Assembly: GCF_001809535.1 (NCBI RefSeq)
Contig: NZ_KV797949.1
Coordinates: 34,408-98,407 of the forward strand
Source: Aerococcus sp. HMSC062A02
Lineage (GTDB): Bacteria > Bacillota > Bacilli > Lactobacillales > Aerococcaceae
Reading direction: 5' to 3'
DNA length: 64,000 nucleotides
Below, one piece after another: positions 26,771-36,201 of the stretch (positions are counted from its first letter, which is position 1; every line of letters starts with the position of its first letter). Under the pieces are notes generated by a model, which saw only the letters and a list, made by a program, of their open reading frames with translations, was not told the DNA's origin and made no database searches. The position numbers and the translations under genes were made by a program.

Positions 26771-26800
26771 TTCATAGCCTTCCTTCCATCATTAAAAAGA

Positions 26801-26852
26801 ATTGTTTAAATCTGTTTGTTTATAGTTTAGTATGTTTGAATACGAAAGTCAA
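26801..26852 (-). promoter_or_regulatory. lacA promoter with TGTTT repeats
   Basis: Reading toward lacA, TTGACT (26847-26852) lies 17 bp before TAAACT (26824-26829). The plus strand from 26803 carries TGTTTAAATCTGTTTGTTTA and another TGTTT, matching the style of LacR operators, and it is inverted relative to the AAACA repeats before lacD. Confidence 0.55.
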
Positions 26853-26962
26853 TCCTTTCGCTCGCAAAATTTAACAAAGAAAAATAAGATAGTCAGATAA
26901 ATCCTATAAACATATAGTTAATTCCGTCTATAACAAAAATGAAAGCCTTTATATAAAGTCCT

Positions 26963-27024
26963 TGACAATTTAGTGGAAGCGTTATAATATAAACACAACA
27001 GATAAACAAAAACAAACATTTGGA
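26963..27024 (+). promoter_or_regulatory. lacD operon promoter, cre-like site and putative LacR sites
   Basis: TTGACA and TATAAT lie close together (15 bp spacer). TGGAAGCGTTATAA between them fits the CcpA cre core TGNAANCG. Downstream, AACAGATAAACAAAAACAAA repeats the AAACA motif, a likely LacR operator overlapping the start of transcription. Confidence 0.6.
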
Positions 27025-27040
27025 AGAGGAGTGTTTACAA

Positions 27041-28030
27041 ATGAAGAAAGTCTCACAAGCCAAGCTCGACCACTTGAAGAAACTATCAACTGACAACCAG
27101 GTGATTTCTGCCTTAGCCATTGACCAACGGGGTTCCTTGAAGAAGATGCTCCAAAGTGCAGGGGAAGTTGAAGATATTCAAAAAGAAGTGGAACAATTTA
27201 AGATTGCCATTTCCGAAGAATTAACCCCTTATGCGGCTTCCATCTTATTGGACCCAGAATACGGCTTACCTGCCGCTGCTAAGAAGGATAGCGATTGTGG
27301 CTTACTCCTAGCTTATGAAGAAACCGGCTATGACGCTTCTGAAGTTGGCCGCCTACCTGACCTCCTACCAGACTGGTCAGCCAAGCGCATCAAAGAAGAA
27401 GGCGCTGACGCCGTTAAATTCCTCCTCTACTATGATGTAGATGAAGACGAAAAGATTAATAATTGGAAACATGCCTTCGTTGAACGGATCGGGAGCGAAT
27501 GCCAGGCAGAAGATATCCCCTTCTTCCTTGAAATCCTATCCTATGATGCCAATATTGATGATGCGAAAGGCAAAGAATATGCTAAAGTTCGCCCACACAA
27601 GGTCAATGAAGCTGTCAAAGTCTTCTCCGATGACCGCTACCAAGTGGACGTGCTCAAGGTTGAAGTACCAGTCAATATGAACTTCGTGGAAGGTTATGGC
27701 GACGAAGCAGTTTATAGCCAAGAAGAAGCTAAGAAATTCTTCCAAGAACAAGACGCCGCCACAGACTTACCTTATATCTACCTATCAGGTGGGGTATCTG
27801 CCCAACTCTTCCAAGACACTTTGAAATTCGCCAAAGAAGCCGGTGCAGCCTTCAACGGGGTATTATGTGGCCGTGCGACTTGGGCAGACTCCGTTCCAGA
27901 ATATGCAGAAAAAGGCGAAGCCGCTTGCCGGGAATGGTTGAGCACCCAAGGTAAGGAAAATATCCAAAACTTAAACCAAGTCTTAGCGGACACTGCAACG
28001 CCTTGGACCGATAAGATTTCAGCAGAATAG
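27041..28030 (+). CDS. lacD: Tagatose-1,6-bisphosphate aldolase
   Basis: 329 residues from the ATG at 27041, preceded by [33 protein letters not shown] with the Schiff-base lysine region, and [14 protein letters not shown] are LacD features. It is a class I aldolase that yields dihydroxyacetone phosphate and glyceraldehyde-3-phosphate. It heads a transcript with a galactitol-type PTS, so uptake and cleavage are co-expressed. Confidence 0.94.
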   Translation: MKKVSQAKLDHLKKLSTDNQVISALAIDQRGSLKKMLQSAGEVEDIQKEVEQFKIAISEELTPYAASILLDPEYGLPAAAKKDSDCGLLLAYEETGYDASEVGRLPDLLPDWSAKRIKEEGADAVKFLLYYDVDEDEKINNWKHAFVERIGSECQAEDIPFFLEILSYDANIDDAKGKEYAKVRPHKVNEAVKVFSDDRYQVDVLKVEVPVNMNFVEGYGDEAVYSQEEAKKFFQEQDAATDLPYIYLSGGVSAQLFQDTLKFAKEAGAAFNGVLCGRATWADSVPEYAEKGEAACREWLSTQGKENIQNLNQVLADTATPWTDKISAE

Positions 28031-28042
28031 AGAGGGGATACT

Positions 28043-28519
28043 ATGACGAGCAGCTTATTTGCTCCGGAGACCTGCTTTGTTCTTGGGGGAGAGAATGCAG
28101 AGGAAATCTTTAGACAAGTTGACCAAGAGCTTAAGCAACTAGACTTGGTTAAAGAGGGCTTCCTCGACAGCTTAATTGAAAGAGAGAAGAACTATCCTAC
28201 AGCCTTAGATATGCAGCCTGTGAATCCCAATTTCTCTAACATTGCGATTCCTCATACCGAATCAGAATATGTGACGGTGACACGGATTGTGCCCATTAAG
28301 CTCACAAAGCCTGTGACCTTCCACAGCATGATCCAGCCTGACCAGGCCCTTGAAGTTGGCTTCCTCTTTATGCTCCTAAATAAAGATGCTGAAGCCCAGG
28401 CTGGTCTACTGGCCCAAGTCATGGATTTCTTTAACCGGACAGATGCAGACAAAATTGAAGACTTCCTAGCCAGCGAAGATCCTCAAGCAATCTATCAATT
28501 TTTACAAGAGAACTTCTAG
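28043..28519 (+). CDS. gatA: PTS galactitol-type EIIA
   Basis: 158 residues of the fructose/galactitol EIIA fold, with the active histidine in SNIAIPHTESEYV near residue 71. It accepts phosphate from HPr for the EIIB and EIIC next to it. Linkage to lacD suggests the sugar is galactose (or a derivative) entering as the 6-phosphate, as in oral streptococci. Confidence 0.9.
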   Translation: MTSSLFAPETCFVLGGENAEEIFRQVDQELKQLDLVKEGFLDSLIEREKNYPTALDMQPVNPNFSNIAIPHTESEYVTVTRIVPIKLTKPVTFHSMIQPDQALEVGFLFMLLNKDAEAQAGLLAQVMDFFNRTDADKIEDFLASEDPQAIYQFLQENF

Positions 28520-28538
28520 AAAGGAAATGGTGTAGAAA

Positions 28539-28838
28539 ATGGTCAAAATTCTAGCAGCATGTGGCGCAGGGGTTAACTCCAGCCACCAAATCAAAGATGC
28601 CTTAGAGACAGAACTCTCAAATAGAGGTTATGATGTCCATTGTGATGCCGTGATGATCAAGGATATTTCAGAAGACATGATGGAAAAATACGATATCTTT
28701 GCACAAATCGCTGATACCGATTTAGGCTTTGAAATCCCCATTCCAGTCGTTAACGCTGGACCAATCCTTTATCGTATTCCTGCCATGGCTGAGCCTGTTT
28801 ATAATGAAATCGAGCAAGTGATAAAAGATCTCGGCTAA
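28539..28838 (+). CDS. gatB: PTS galactitol-type EIIB
   Basis: 99 residues; the phosphorylated cysteine is in LAACGAGVNSSHQI (Cys near residue 8), the P-loop-like EIIB signature. Size and context fit GatB. It relays phosphate from GatA to the incoming sugar. Confidence 0.92.
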   Translation: MVKILAACGAGVNSSHQIKDALETELSNRGYDVHCDAVMIKDISEDMMEKYDIFAQIADTDLGFEIPIPVVNAGPILYRIPAMAEPVYNEIEQVIKDLG

Positions 28839-28866
28839 TAAGAAGCCTTAGTAGGAGTGGATAGAA

Positions 28867-30270
28867 ATGGACGGCATTATTGAATTTGCCAATACGATTC
28901 TCCAGCCAATTATCGACTTAGGGCCGGCCCCTCTAATGACGATTGTGCTCACAGTTTTGGCATTATGTTTTCGTGTGAAATTTACGAAAGCCCTGGAAGG
29001 TGGGATTAAACTAGGAATTGCTTTAACCGGGGTTGGGGCGATCATGAATATCCTCACGTCCTCCTTCTCAGAAGCCTTAGCAGACTTCGTTAAGGGGACG
29101 GGGCTACAGTTAAATATTACGGACGTTGGTTGGGCACCGATGGCAACCATCACCTGGGGGTCGCCCTATACCCTCTACTTCATGTTGATCCTTTTGGTTG
29201 TCAATATCCTCATGTTGGTAGCCAATAAGACTAACACCTTGGACGTCGATATCTTTGACGTTTGGCATTTATCCCTAGTTGGTTTATTTGCAATCTATTG
29301 TGGGGCTCCCCTCTTGGTCGCTACCATCTTGGTTGTCTTCATCGGAGTCCTGAAGATCATCAACTCAGACTTGATGAAGCCAACTTTCAACGATTTAATG
29401 AATGCCCCAGATGGCAACCCTATGACAACGACCCACATGAACTATATGATGAACCCGATCATCATGGTTTTCGATAAGGTTTTCGACAAATTATTCCCCT
29501 GGCTAGATAAATATGACTTTGACGCAGCCAAGCTCAATAATAAGATTGGCTTCTGGGGATCAAAATTTGCTATCGGGATCTACCTGGGACTCTTTGTTGG
29601 GATCCTCGGCGGCCAAAGTCCAGACAAGATCTTGACTTTAGCCTTCACAGCAGCAGCCTGCTTGGAGCTCTTCTCTGTCATCGGTTCTTGGTTCATTGCT
29701 TCAGTTGAACCATTATCTCAAGGGGTAACCGACTTCACCAGTAAACGTTTCGAAGGGCGTACCTTCAATATCGGCCTGGACTGGCCTTTCATTGCGGGGC
29801 GTGCAGAAGTCTGGGCAGCAGCCAATGTCCTAGCTCCGATTATGTTGGTTGAAGCGCTCATCTTACCTAAGAATGGGATCATGCCTTTAGCTGGGATTAT
29901 TGCCATGGGCTTGACCCCAGCCCTCTTAGTGGTGACTCGCGGTAAGATCATTCGGATGATTACGATCGGGGCACTGGTTCTCCCAACCTTCCTATACGCT
30001 GGGACCATCATGGCACCCTTCGTTACCGAAACTGCTAAGAAAGTAGGCGCCTTCCCTGCAGGCATCGATAGCTCGGCCTTGATCTCAGGGACGACCATTG
30101 AAGGTCCTGTTGAGAAGTTCTTGGCTTACTTTGTTGGGAATGCCTCCCAAGGCCAAATTGAATTCATTATCTATGCCGCCATTGCTCTAGTGATTTACAC
30201 CTTGCTCTTTGTTTGGTATGCCAAACAAATGAAGAAGCGTAACGCAGAGTATGCTGCAGAGAAAAAATAG
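28867..30270 (+). CDS. gatC: PTS galactitol-type EIIC
   Basis: A 467-residue membrane permease with about ten hydrophobic segments. MDGIIEFANTILQPIIDLG is a typical GatC start, and the conserved NPIIMVFDK region follows mid-protein. It ends the lacD-gatABC transcript before a strong hairpin. The predicted product of transport is galactose-6-phosphate, fed to LacAB. Confidence 0.92.
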   Translation: MDGIIEFANTILQPIIDLGPAPLMTIVLTVLALCFRVKFTKALEGGIKLGIALTGVGAIMNILTSSFSEALADFVKGTGLQLNITDVGWAPMATITWGSPYTLYFMLILLVVNILMLVANKTNTLDVDIFDVWHLSLVGLFAIYCGAPLLVATILVVFIGVLKIINSDLMKPTFNDLMNAPDGNPMTTTHMNYMMNPIIMVFDKVFDKLFPWLDKYDFDAAKLNNKIGFWGSKFAIGIYLGLFVGILGGQSPDKILTLAFTAAACLELFSVIGSWFIASVEPLSQGVTDFTSKRFEGRTFNIGLDWPFIAGRAEVWAAANVLAPIMLVEALILPKNGIMPLAGIIAMGLTPALLVVTRGKIIRMITIGALVLPTFLYAGTIMAPFVTETAKKVGAFPAGIDSSALISGTTIEGPVEKFLAYFVGNASQGQIEFIIYAAIALVIYTLLFVWYAKQMKKRNAEYAAEKK

Positions 30271-30294
30271 ATCCTCTTTATAGGGGAAGACACC

Positions 30295-30332
30295 ATAACA
30301 GCGCTAGACAAGATGTCTGAGCGCTGTTATTG
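30295..30332 (+). terminator. Strong hairpin terminator
   Basis: ATAACAGCGCT plus AGACA (30295-30310) pairs with TGTCT and AGCGCTGTTAT (30314-30330). The T-run is poor, so it may be partly a processing or attenuating hairpin; TATAAT just after could serve the next gene. Confidence 0.8.
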
Positions 30333-30394
30333 TATAATTAAAGATTTACAAAATAGAACGGACTTCACCTTATTTATGGACCTAGGAGGGTATC

Positions 30395-31063
30395 ATGAAA
30401 GCATTAAAAGCAGTGATTTTTGATATGGATGGTTTGATGTTTGATACAGAGAAGGTGGGTTACGAGCAGACGAAGCGGGCTGCGGATGAGCTAGGCTTTG
30501 ACTATGATATCGAAGTGTTCAAAGGCTATCTCGGGACAAATGAGCAAGAAACGTTAGCTTATATTCATAAGCACTATGAAGGACAGCCGCAAGTCGATGA
30601 CTTTATCGCTTTGACGGTTCGATACATCGAGGAAGCCTTAAAAGATCCCGATAATATCGATGACAAAAAGGGGCTTTATGACTTGCTCGACTATCTCAGG
30701 TCGCGACAGATTAAGCTCTATATTGCTTCGAGCAGTCGGCGGGATGAGATTATCCGCAACCTAGAGGGCAAGGGACTCGCTGATTATTTCGAAGGGATAG
30801 TAGCTGGCAATGAAGTCAAGCGAGCCAAGCCTGACCCCGAAATTTATCTAAAAGCTTTTGACCTGACTCATACCGAAGATAAGCAGGAAGTTTTGGTTCT
30901 TGAAGATTCAAAGAATGGCGTCCGAGCAGCCTACCGGGCAGGACTTCCAACAATTGTGGTTCCTGATTTGATCCCAGCCGATGAGGAAGTGCGGGACAAG
31001 GCTGTCGCCATTAAGGAATCTTTGGAAGATGTCATTTCCTACTTAGAGAGTGACTATAGCTAA
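30395..31063 (+). CDS. HAD-family phosphatase (beta-phosphoglucomutase-like)
   Basis: 222 residues. The HAD nucleophile motif is FDMDGLMFDTE at residues about 9-19, motif II is ASSSRRDEI, and motif III/IV is LVLEDSKNGVRAA. A helical cap lies between motif I and II, so it belongs to the beta-phosphoglucomutase/phosphatase group. It stands alone between two terminators. The substrate is unknown; clearing of stray sugar phosphates is plausible given its neighbours. Confidence 0.88.
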   Translation: MKALKAVIFDMDGLMFDTEKVGYEQTKRAADELGFDYDIEVFKGYLGTNEQETLAYIHKHYEGQPQVDDFIALTVRYIEEALKDPDNIDDKKGLYDLLDYLRSRQIKLYIASSSRRDEIIRNLEGKGLADYFEGIVAGNEVKRAKPDPEIYLKAFDLTHTEDKQEVLVLEDSKNGVRAAYRAGLPTIVVPDLIPADEEVRDKAVAIKESLEDVISYLESDYS

Positions 31064-31082
31064 TAAATTCTATATTATTGAT

Positions 31083-31114
31083 AGCGCTAGCCAAGCCCCT
31101 AGCGCTGTTTTTTT
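31083..31114 (+). terminator. Rho-independent terminator
   Basis: AGCGCTAG (31083-31090) pairs with CTAGCGCT (31099-31106), followed by GTTTTTTT. It ends the HAD gene. Confidence 0.92.
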
Positions 31115-31288
31115 GTTTGAAGAAAGGCCCTGAGCTGAAAGTAAATTCACCCAACTGAGCTAAAAACTAATGATAATCTTCATAAAATAAAAGTACTTTC
31201 AGTTTATCGCCATTATATTGAAAAAGGGTTTGCATTAGCATAGAATAAGGCATGTAAAGGATTACAAAATTTATAGGAGGGATTAAAG

Positions 31289-31969
31289 ATGCTAGAGTCG
31301 GCAAAAGGCGAATTGATTGTTTCCTGCCAGGCACTTGATGATGAGCCTTTGCACAGTTCATATATTATGTCGCGGATGGCGGTTGCAGCCCAGGAAGGCG
31401 GTGCCAAGGGGATTCGCAGCAATTCTGTGGCAGATATTGAAGCAATCAAAGAAGTCGTAGACCTTCCCATTATTGGGATTATCAAGCAGGACTATCCGGA
31501 CGCAGAGATTTATATCACCCCAACCATGAAAGAAATTGATGCCTTAGTGGCCACGGGGGTTGAAGTGATTGCCTTGGATGCCACAGTTTCTAAGCGGCCC
31601 AACAATCAAAAATTAGAGGATTTTGTGAAAGAAATTAAGGCCAAGTATCCCGACCAAGCATTGATGGCGGATTGCTCCACCTTAGATGAAATGTTAGAAG
31701 CTGATCGTTTAGGCTTTGATTATATTGGGACGACCATGGTGGGGTACACAGAGCAAAGTAAGGAGCTCAAGATCGAAGCCAATGATTTCGAATTGATCCG
31801 CCAAGCCCTAGGCCAAGTCGACCATCCCATTATTGCAGAGGGGAACATTGATACTCCAGACAAGGCGCGACGGGTGCTTGACCTTGGAGTTTACAGCGTC
31901 GTTGTCGGCTCCGCTATTACCCGCCCCCAATTAATTACAGAAAAATTTGTCACTAAAATTCATCAATAG
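31289..31969 (+). CDS. nanE: N-acetylmannosamine-6-phosphate 2-epimerase
   Basis: 226 residues of the NanE barrel: SCQALDDEPLHSS, GIIKQDYPDAEIYITPT, ALDATVSKRP with the catalytic lysine, and AEGNIDTPDKAR. It converts ManNAc-6-phosphate to GlcNAc-6-phosphate, which the nagA gene product of this window can deacetylate. It is the first gene of the sialic acid operon and has an AGGAGG site before the ATG. Confidence 0.95.
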   Translation: MLESAKGELIVSCQALDDEPLHSSYIMSRMAVAAQEGGAKGIRSNSVADIEAIKEVVDLPIIGIIKQDYPDAEIYITPTMKEIDALVATGVEVIALDATVSKRPNNQKLEDFVKEIKAKYPDQALMADCSTLDEMLEADRLGFDYIGTTMVGYTEQSKELKIEANDFELIRQALGQVDHPIIAEGNIDTPDKARRVLDLGVYSVVVGSAITRPQLITEKFVTKIHQ

Positions 31970-31987
31970 ATAGAAAGGGTTTTTAAA

Positions 31988-32884
31988 ATGACTAAACGTA
32001 CAGGAAAAGATATCAAAGGCATTATCGCAGCGCTCCTCGTACCTTTCGATGCGGAAGGTAAGGTTAATGAAGCGGGCCTCCGTCAAATCGTCCGCCATGA
32101 CATTGATGACATGAAGGTGGACGGCCTCTATGTTGGCGGGTCAACCGGGGAAAACTTCCTCCTCGAAAAGGAAACCAAGAAGCAAATCTTTGATATTGTA
32201 AAGGATGAAGCAGGCGATGCTGTTAAATTGATTGCCCAAATCGGTGGGACCAACTTATACGAAGCCATCGAATTAGGGCAATATGCGACCGATTTAGACT
32301 ACGATGCCGTATCTGCTGTGACACCTTTCTACTATAAGTTCTCCTTCCCTGAAGTGAAGGCTTATTATGAAGACATTACAGCGGCTGTTGACAATGATTT
32401 GATCATCTACTCTATCCCAGCTTTGACCGGAATTGGCATGGGCATGGCTGAATTCAATGAATTACTGGCCATTGATAATATTATCGGGGTGAAATTCACC
32501 GCTGCTGACTTCTTCTTGTTAGAACGTCTCCGTCATGCCTTCCCAGATACCAAGATTTACTCCGGCTTTGACGAAATGTTATTCCCAGCAGCCATTTACC
32601 AAGTCGATGGGGCCATCGGATCAACCTACAATGTGAACGGCATCCGAGCCAAGGGGATCCTCGATGCAGTGGCTGACAATGACTTAGCCAAGGCCCGTCA
32701 ACTCCAAAAGGAAAGTAACGACTTGATTGAAGCCGTTCTCGCTAATGGCCTCTACCCAACCTTGAAACGTCTCTTACAATTACAAGGTTGCGACCAAGGG
32801 GACTTCTTAAGCCGGAAACCAATGGCTTCAATGACGGAAGCACAAATTAAGGAAGCAGATCGTATTTACAAAGAGTATGTATAG
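31988..32884 (+). CDS. nanA: N-acetylneuraminate lyase
   Basis: 298 residues. GGSTGENFLL binds the carboxylate, YSIPALTG carries the active tyrosine and GVKFTAADF the Schiff-base lysine (near residue 165). NanA cleaves sialic acid to ManNAc and pyruvate. The order nanE-nanA-transporter-yhcH-nanK is a complete catabolic route except for a sialidase, which is not in this window. Confidence 0.95.
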   Translation: MTKRTGKDIKGIIAALLVPFDAEGKVNEAGLRQIVRHDIDDMKVDGLYVGGSTGENFLLEKETKKQIFDIVKDEAGDAVKLIAQIGGTNLYEAIELGQYATDLDYDAVSAVTPFYYKFSFPEVKAYYEDITAAVDNDLIIYSIPALTGIGMGMAEFNELLAIDNIIGVKFTAADFFLLERLRHAFPDTKIYSGFDEMLFPAAIYQVDGAIGSTYNVNGIRAKGILDAVADNDLAKARQLQKESNDLIEAVLANGLYPTLKRLLQLQGCDQGDFLSRKPMASMTEAQIKEADRIYKEYV

Positions 32885-32926
32885 TTAATGAAATAGCCGT
32901 GCTGGCTTGTGGGGAGGAGACTAGCT

Positions 32927-34471
32927 ATGAATTCAGGCGGGTTTACGACAATCGATTTAATTATCCTGATTGTCTATCTATTAGCGGTGTTGATTGCAGG
33001 TTTATTCTTTTCAAAACGTGAGATGCAGGGTAAGGAGTTCTTCAAGGGGGATGGGTCCATCCCCTGGTATGTGACTTCGGTTTCTATCTTTGCGACCCTT
33101 TTGAGCCCGATATCCTTTATGTCCTTGGCTGGGAACTCTTATGCTGGGACTTGGATCATGTGGTTTGCCCAATTAGGGATGTTGGTGGCCATACCGATCG
33201 CCATTCGTTTCTTCTTACCGATTTATGCCAGGCTAGATATTGATACAGCCTATGACTACCTTGACAAACGCTTTGACTCTAAGATTCTACGGATTATCGG
33301 GGCAGCGCTCTTTATTATCTACCAAGTAGGGCGGATGTCTATCATCATGTACCTGCCTTCAGCTGCCCTGGCTCTCCTAACAGGGATTAATGTGAATATC
33401 CTGATCATTCTAATGGGGGCTGTCGCTATTGTCTACTCCTTCACCGGTGGGATTAAATCGGTACTTTGGACGGACTTTATCCAAGGCTCTGTCCTCCTAG
33501 TTGGGGTGACCTTGTCCCTCGTCTTCTTGATCCATGATCTGGATGGGGGCTTTGGTACTATTATGAACCACTTGACAGCCGATAAGTTCTTAGGGCCAGA
33601 TGAAGTGCTCTTCGATCCCAATCTCTTACATACATCAGTCTTCCTCTTGGTTGTCGGGGCAGGCTTTAATACCTTATCGTCTTATATTTCCAGTCAAGAT
33701 ATTGTCCAACGCTTTACCACGACCCAAGATATTAAGAAATTAAACAAGATGATGTTCACCAATGGGGCCCTGTCAATCTTCATTGCGACCGTCTTCTATC
33801 TGATTGGGACCGGGCTCTATGCCTACTATCAAATCCAAAACCCATCAGATCCAGGCGCGCAAATGCCCCAAGACCAAATCTTCACCTACTTCATTGCCTA
33901 CCGCTTACCAGTTGGGATTACCGGTGTCCTCCTAGCTGCTATTTATGCCGCTAGCCAGTCCACCTTATCCACTGGGCTGAACTCAGTTGCCACTTCTTGG
34001 ACCTTGGATATCCAGGACTTACTGACTGAGGACCTCGATGACGCCAAGCGGACTTGGATTGCCCGCTGGGTATCTCTAGGGGTCGGGATCTTCTCAATTG
34101 TGATCTCGATTATCTTAGCTCACTCTGAAATTGTATCCGCTTACGAATGGTTTAACAGCTTTATGGGACTGGTCCTTGGGGTCCTCGGCGGGGTCTTCAT
34201 CCTCGGCGTCTTCTCCAAGCGTGCCAACAAGTACGGGGCTTATGCTGCCTTGATCGTGTCTTCTATCATCATGATCTGTGTCAAATATGTCTTGCCAGCT
34301 GATAGCGTGAGTATCTGGGCTTACTCCCTGATCTCAATCGCGGTTTCTCTGATCGTCGGCTATGTGGTTTCCTTGATCTTTAAGACTGACCAGGCCCAAG
34401 CACCGAAATACACAACCATTTATGATATCCCTGAAATTAAAGAAAATGCTGATTGGATGGTGAGAGACTAA
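32927..34471 (+). CDS. Sodium:solute symporter (SSS), probable sialic acid transporter
   Basis: 514 residues with about 13 membrane segments. The ATG at 32927 follows GGGGAGGAG; upstream in-frame starts lie within or before that site. FFKGDGSIPWYVTSVSIFATLLSPISFM and the later GLLAAIYAASQSTLSTGLNS-like region fit the SSS family, and the operon position marks it as a SiaT-like Na+/sialate carrier. Its TAA shares one base with the next ATG. Confidence 0.9.
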   Translation: MNSGGFTTIDLIILIVYLLAVLIAGLFFSKREMQGKEFFKGDGSIPWYVTSVSIFATLLSPISFMSLAGNSYAGTWIMWFAQLGMLVAIPIAIRFFLPIYARLDIDTAYDYLDKRFDSKILRIIGAALFIIYQVGRMSIIMYLPSAALALLTGINVNILIILMGAVAIVYSFTGGIKSVLWTDFIQGSVLLVGVTLSLVFLIHDLDGGFGTIMNHLTADKFLGPDEVLFDPNLLHTSVFLLVVGAGFNTLSSYISSQDIVQRFTTTQDIKKLNKMMFTNGALSIFIATVFYLIGTGLYAYYQIQNPSDPGAQMPQDQIFTYFIAYRLPVGITGVLLAAIYAASQSTLSTGLNSVATSWTLDIQDLLTEDLDDAKRTWIARWVSLGVGIFSIVISIILAHSEIVSAYEWFNSFMGLVLGVLGGVFILGVFSKRANKYGAYAALIVSSIIMICVKYVLPADSVSIWAYSLISIAVSLIVGYVVSLIFKTDQAQAPKYTTIYDIPEIKENADWMVRD

Positions 34472-34914
34472 TGGAACTCTATGATATGAACCACTTAACT
34501 TATACGGACCGCCAAGCCCTGCACCGGGTGACGGCCTATCTCAAGACCCATGATATTTCAGAAGATGAGCCAGGCAATCACCCGATTGAAGAAGGTTTCT
34601 TCTACAATGTGATTGCCTATGACACGACCACGCCGGACCAGAGGGTGTGGGAGAGTCACCGGGACTATATTGATATCCATGTGCCTATTGAAGGCAAGGA
34701 ACGGATTGCCCATAACTTCATCGCCCATATGACTTTGGGCGACTATGACCCAGGCGATGACTTCCAAGCTTCTGAAGGCCCCGCCCAGTCAGAGCTAATC
34801 ATTGCACCTGGTCAAATCTTGGTCTTAGACCGAGAAGACGTCCATAAGACGGGCTTGATTGTGGATAAGAGCCAGAGCATCAAGAAGGCTGTCTTCAAGG
34901 TCAAATACGATTAA
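34471..34914 (+). CDS. YhcH/YjgK/YiaL (NanQ-like) family protein
   Basis: 147 residues from the ATG that overlaps the transporter stop. EEGFFYNVIAYDTT, WESHRDYIDIHVPIEG and LDREDVHKTGL match the DUF386 cupin family, whose members bind metal and are linked to sialic acid operons; E. coli NanQ speeds anomer conversion of free sialic acid. That role fits here. Confidence 0.88.
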   Translation: MELYDMNHLTYTDRQALHRVTAYLKTHDISEDEPGNHPIEEGFFYNVIAYDTTTPDQRVWESHRDYIDIHVPIEGKERIAHNFIAHMTLGDYDPGDDFQASEGPAQSELIIAPGQILVLDREDVHKTGLIVDKSQSIKKAVFKVKYD

Positions 34915-34926
34915 GGAGCGTTTGCC

Positions 34927-35826
34927 ATGAAGATTCTAGCCATTGATATTGGGGGGACAACTATCAAGTCAGACCTCTATGACGCTCTCGGTCAATCCCT
35001 GGGACACTTTAGGGAAGAAGCGACAGCAGTCTCTATTGAAGACCAGACCAATGGCATTCTCGACCAGGTCTTGGCCCTAGTGGATGACTATCAAGCAAGT
35101 GTAGGGGGTCTGGATGGGGTGGCCATCTCCAGCGCCGGAGTCATTGACTCCCAAGCGGGGAAGGTCATCTATTCGGGCTACACCATCCCAGCTTACCAGG
35201 GAACGGATTTCCGCCTGGCCATTGAAGAAGGACGAGGCTTGCCCCTCAGTATCCTAAATGATGTCAATGCAGCAGCTTATGGGGAGTTCTGGCAGGGCGA
35301 TTACGATACAGAGGCTAGTCTAATTTGCCTAACCATCGGCACAGGAGTAGGAGGCGCTGTCCTCATCGATGGCAAGATTCACTTTGGTCGCCAGTTTAGT
35401 GCAGGCGAGGTGGGTTACCTTCCTGTTGGCTCGGACCGCTTCCAAGATATCGCGTCGACGACCGCTCTCTGCCGGAACTATGCCGCGATGACTGGCCAGG
35501 ACCAGGTCACAGGTCGGGAGGTCTTTGCGGCTTACCAGAGAGGAGATGACAAGGCAGACCAAGCCATCCGTCAGTTCACAGAAGCCCTGGCCCAGGGCTT
35601 GCTGCCCATGGTCTATCTCTTGAACCCAGATGCGATTATCTTAGGAGGGGGCGTCATGGCCCAGTCAGCTATCCTCCTGCCTCGGATTGAACAAGCCCTG
35701 GCAGAGCGGATTGAGAGTGACTTCTTCTTGCCCGAAAAGATTGTAGCAGCAGGCTTGGGTAATGAAGCTGGACGTTTAGGGGCTGTCTACCATTTCCTCC
35801 AAGAACATCCTGGACTTAGTAAATAA
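34927..35826 (+). CDS. nanK: ROK-family kinase, probable ManNAc kinase
   Basis: 299 residues. DIGGTTIKSDLYD is the ATP-binding phosphate loop, LNDVNAAAYGE the sugar/catalytic Asp region, and IGTGVGGAVLIDGKIHFG the second phosphate loop. The zinc-binding cysteine cluster common in ROK kinases is missing; the SAGEVGYL segment remains but no CxCG follows. In this operon it should phosphorylate ManNAc for NanE. Confidence 0.88.
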   Translation: MKILAIDIGGTTIKSDLYDALGQSLGHFREEATAVSIEDQTNGILDQVLALVDDYQASVGGLDGVAISSAGVIDSQAGKVIYSGYTIPAYQGTDFRLAIEEGRGLPLSILNDVNAAAYGEFWQGDYDTEASLICLTIGTGVGGAVLIDGKIHFGRQFSAGEVGYLPVGSDRFQDIASTTALCRNYAAMTGQDQVTGREVFAAYQRGDDKADQAIRQFTEALAQGLLPMVYLLNPDAIILGGGVMAQSAILLPRIEQALAERIESDFFLPEKIVAAGLGNEAGRLGAVYHFLQEHPGLSK

Positions 35827-35834
35827 AAAAGAAT

Positions 35835-35890
35835 AAAAATTTCCCTAGAAGCTGGCTTTCGATGAGTCAAGTTGCTGGGGAAATTTTTTG
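35835..35890 (+). terminator. Rho-independent terminator of the nan operon
   Basis: AATTTCCC (35838-35845) pairs with GGGAAATT (35878-35885), with a 32-base loop and then TTTTG. The long loop makes it weaker than others here. Confidence 0.75.
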
Positions 35891-35975
35891 AGTATTTGGC
35901 TATAATAGAGAGTGACAGTATAGTTCTTTTGATTTTTATATTAATACTGGTCGATTATTAAAAAAGTGCTTTTTG

Positions 35976-36154
35976 ATGAGCAGGAGTGGAGCTTTGAAGT
36001 TGGTTGTTAGCCATGAAAAGCAAGCGATGTGAATTACGGCTAGTAGGCGATTAGCCGTACTAGCCGTTTGAATGCTCGCTAGGCGAGAGACCTTGGCTCG
36101 AGCCGGTGCCATGGCTCTTTAACAACCAAATTCAAAAGTGGAACGGAGGCTCAT
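35976..36154. repeat. MITE-like element (179 bp) with terminal inverted repeats
   Basis: The left end ATGAGCAGGAGTGGAGCTTT then GAAGTTGGTTGTTA is matched by the reverse complement of the right end, ATGAGCCTCCGTTCCACTTT then TGAATTTGGTTGTTA. It is the shortest and cleanest copy of the family also seen at 25227 and, degenerate, at 14738. It fills most of the gap before the RpiR gene and holds no gene. Confidence 0.7.
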
Positions 36155-36201
36155 TGGACTCTTGATTAATAATCGATAAAGAGGAGGTAAGGGAGAAGGT
36201 T

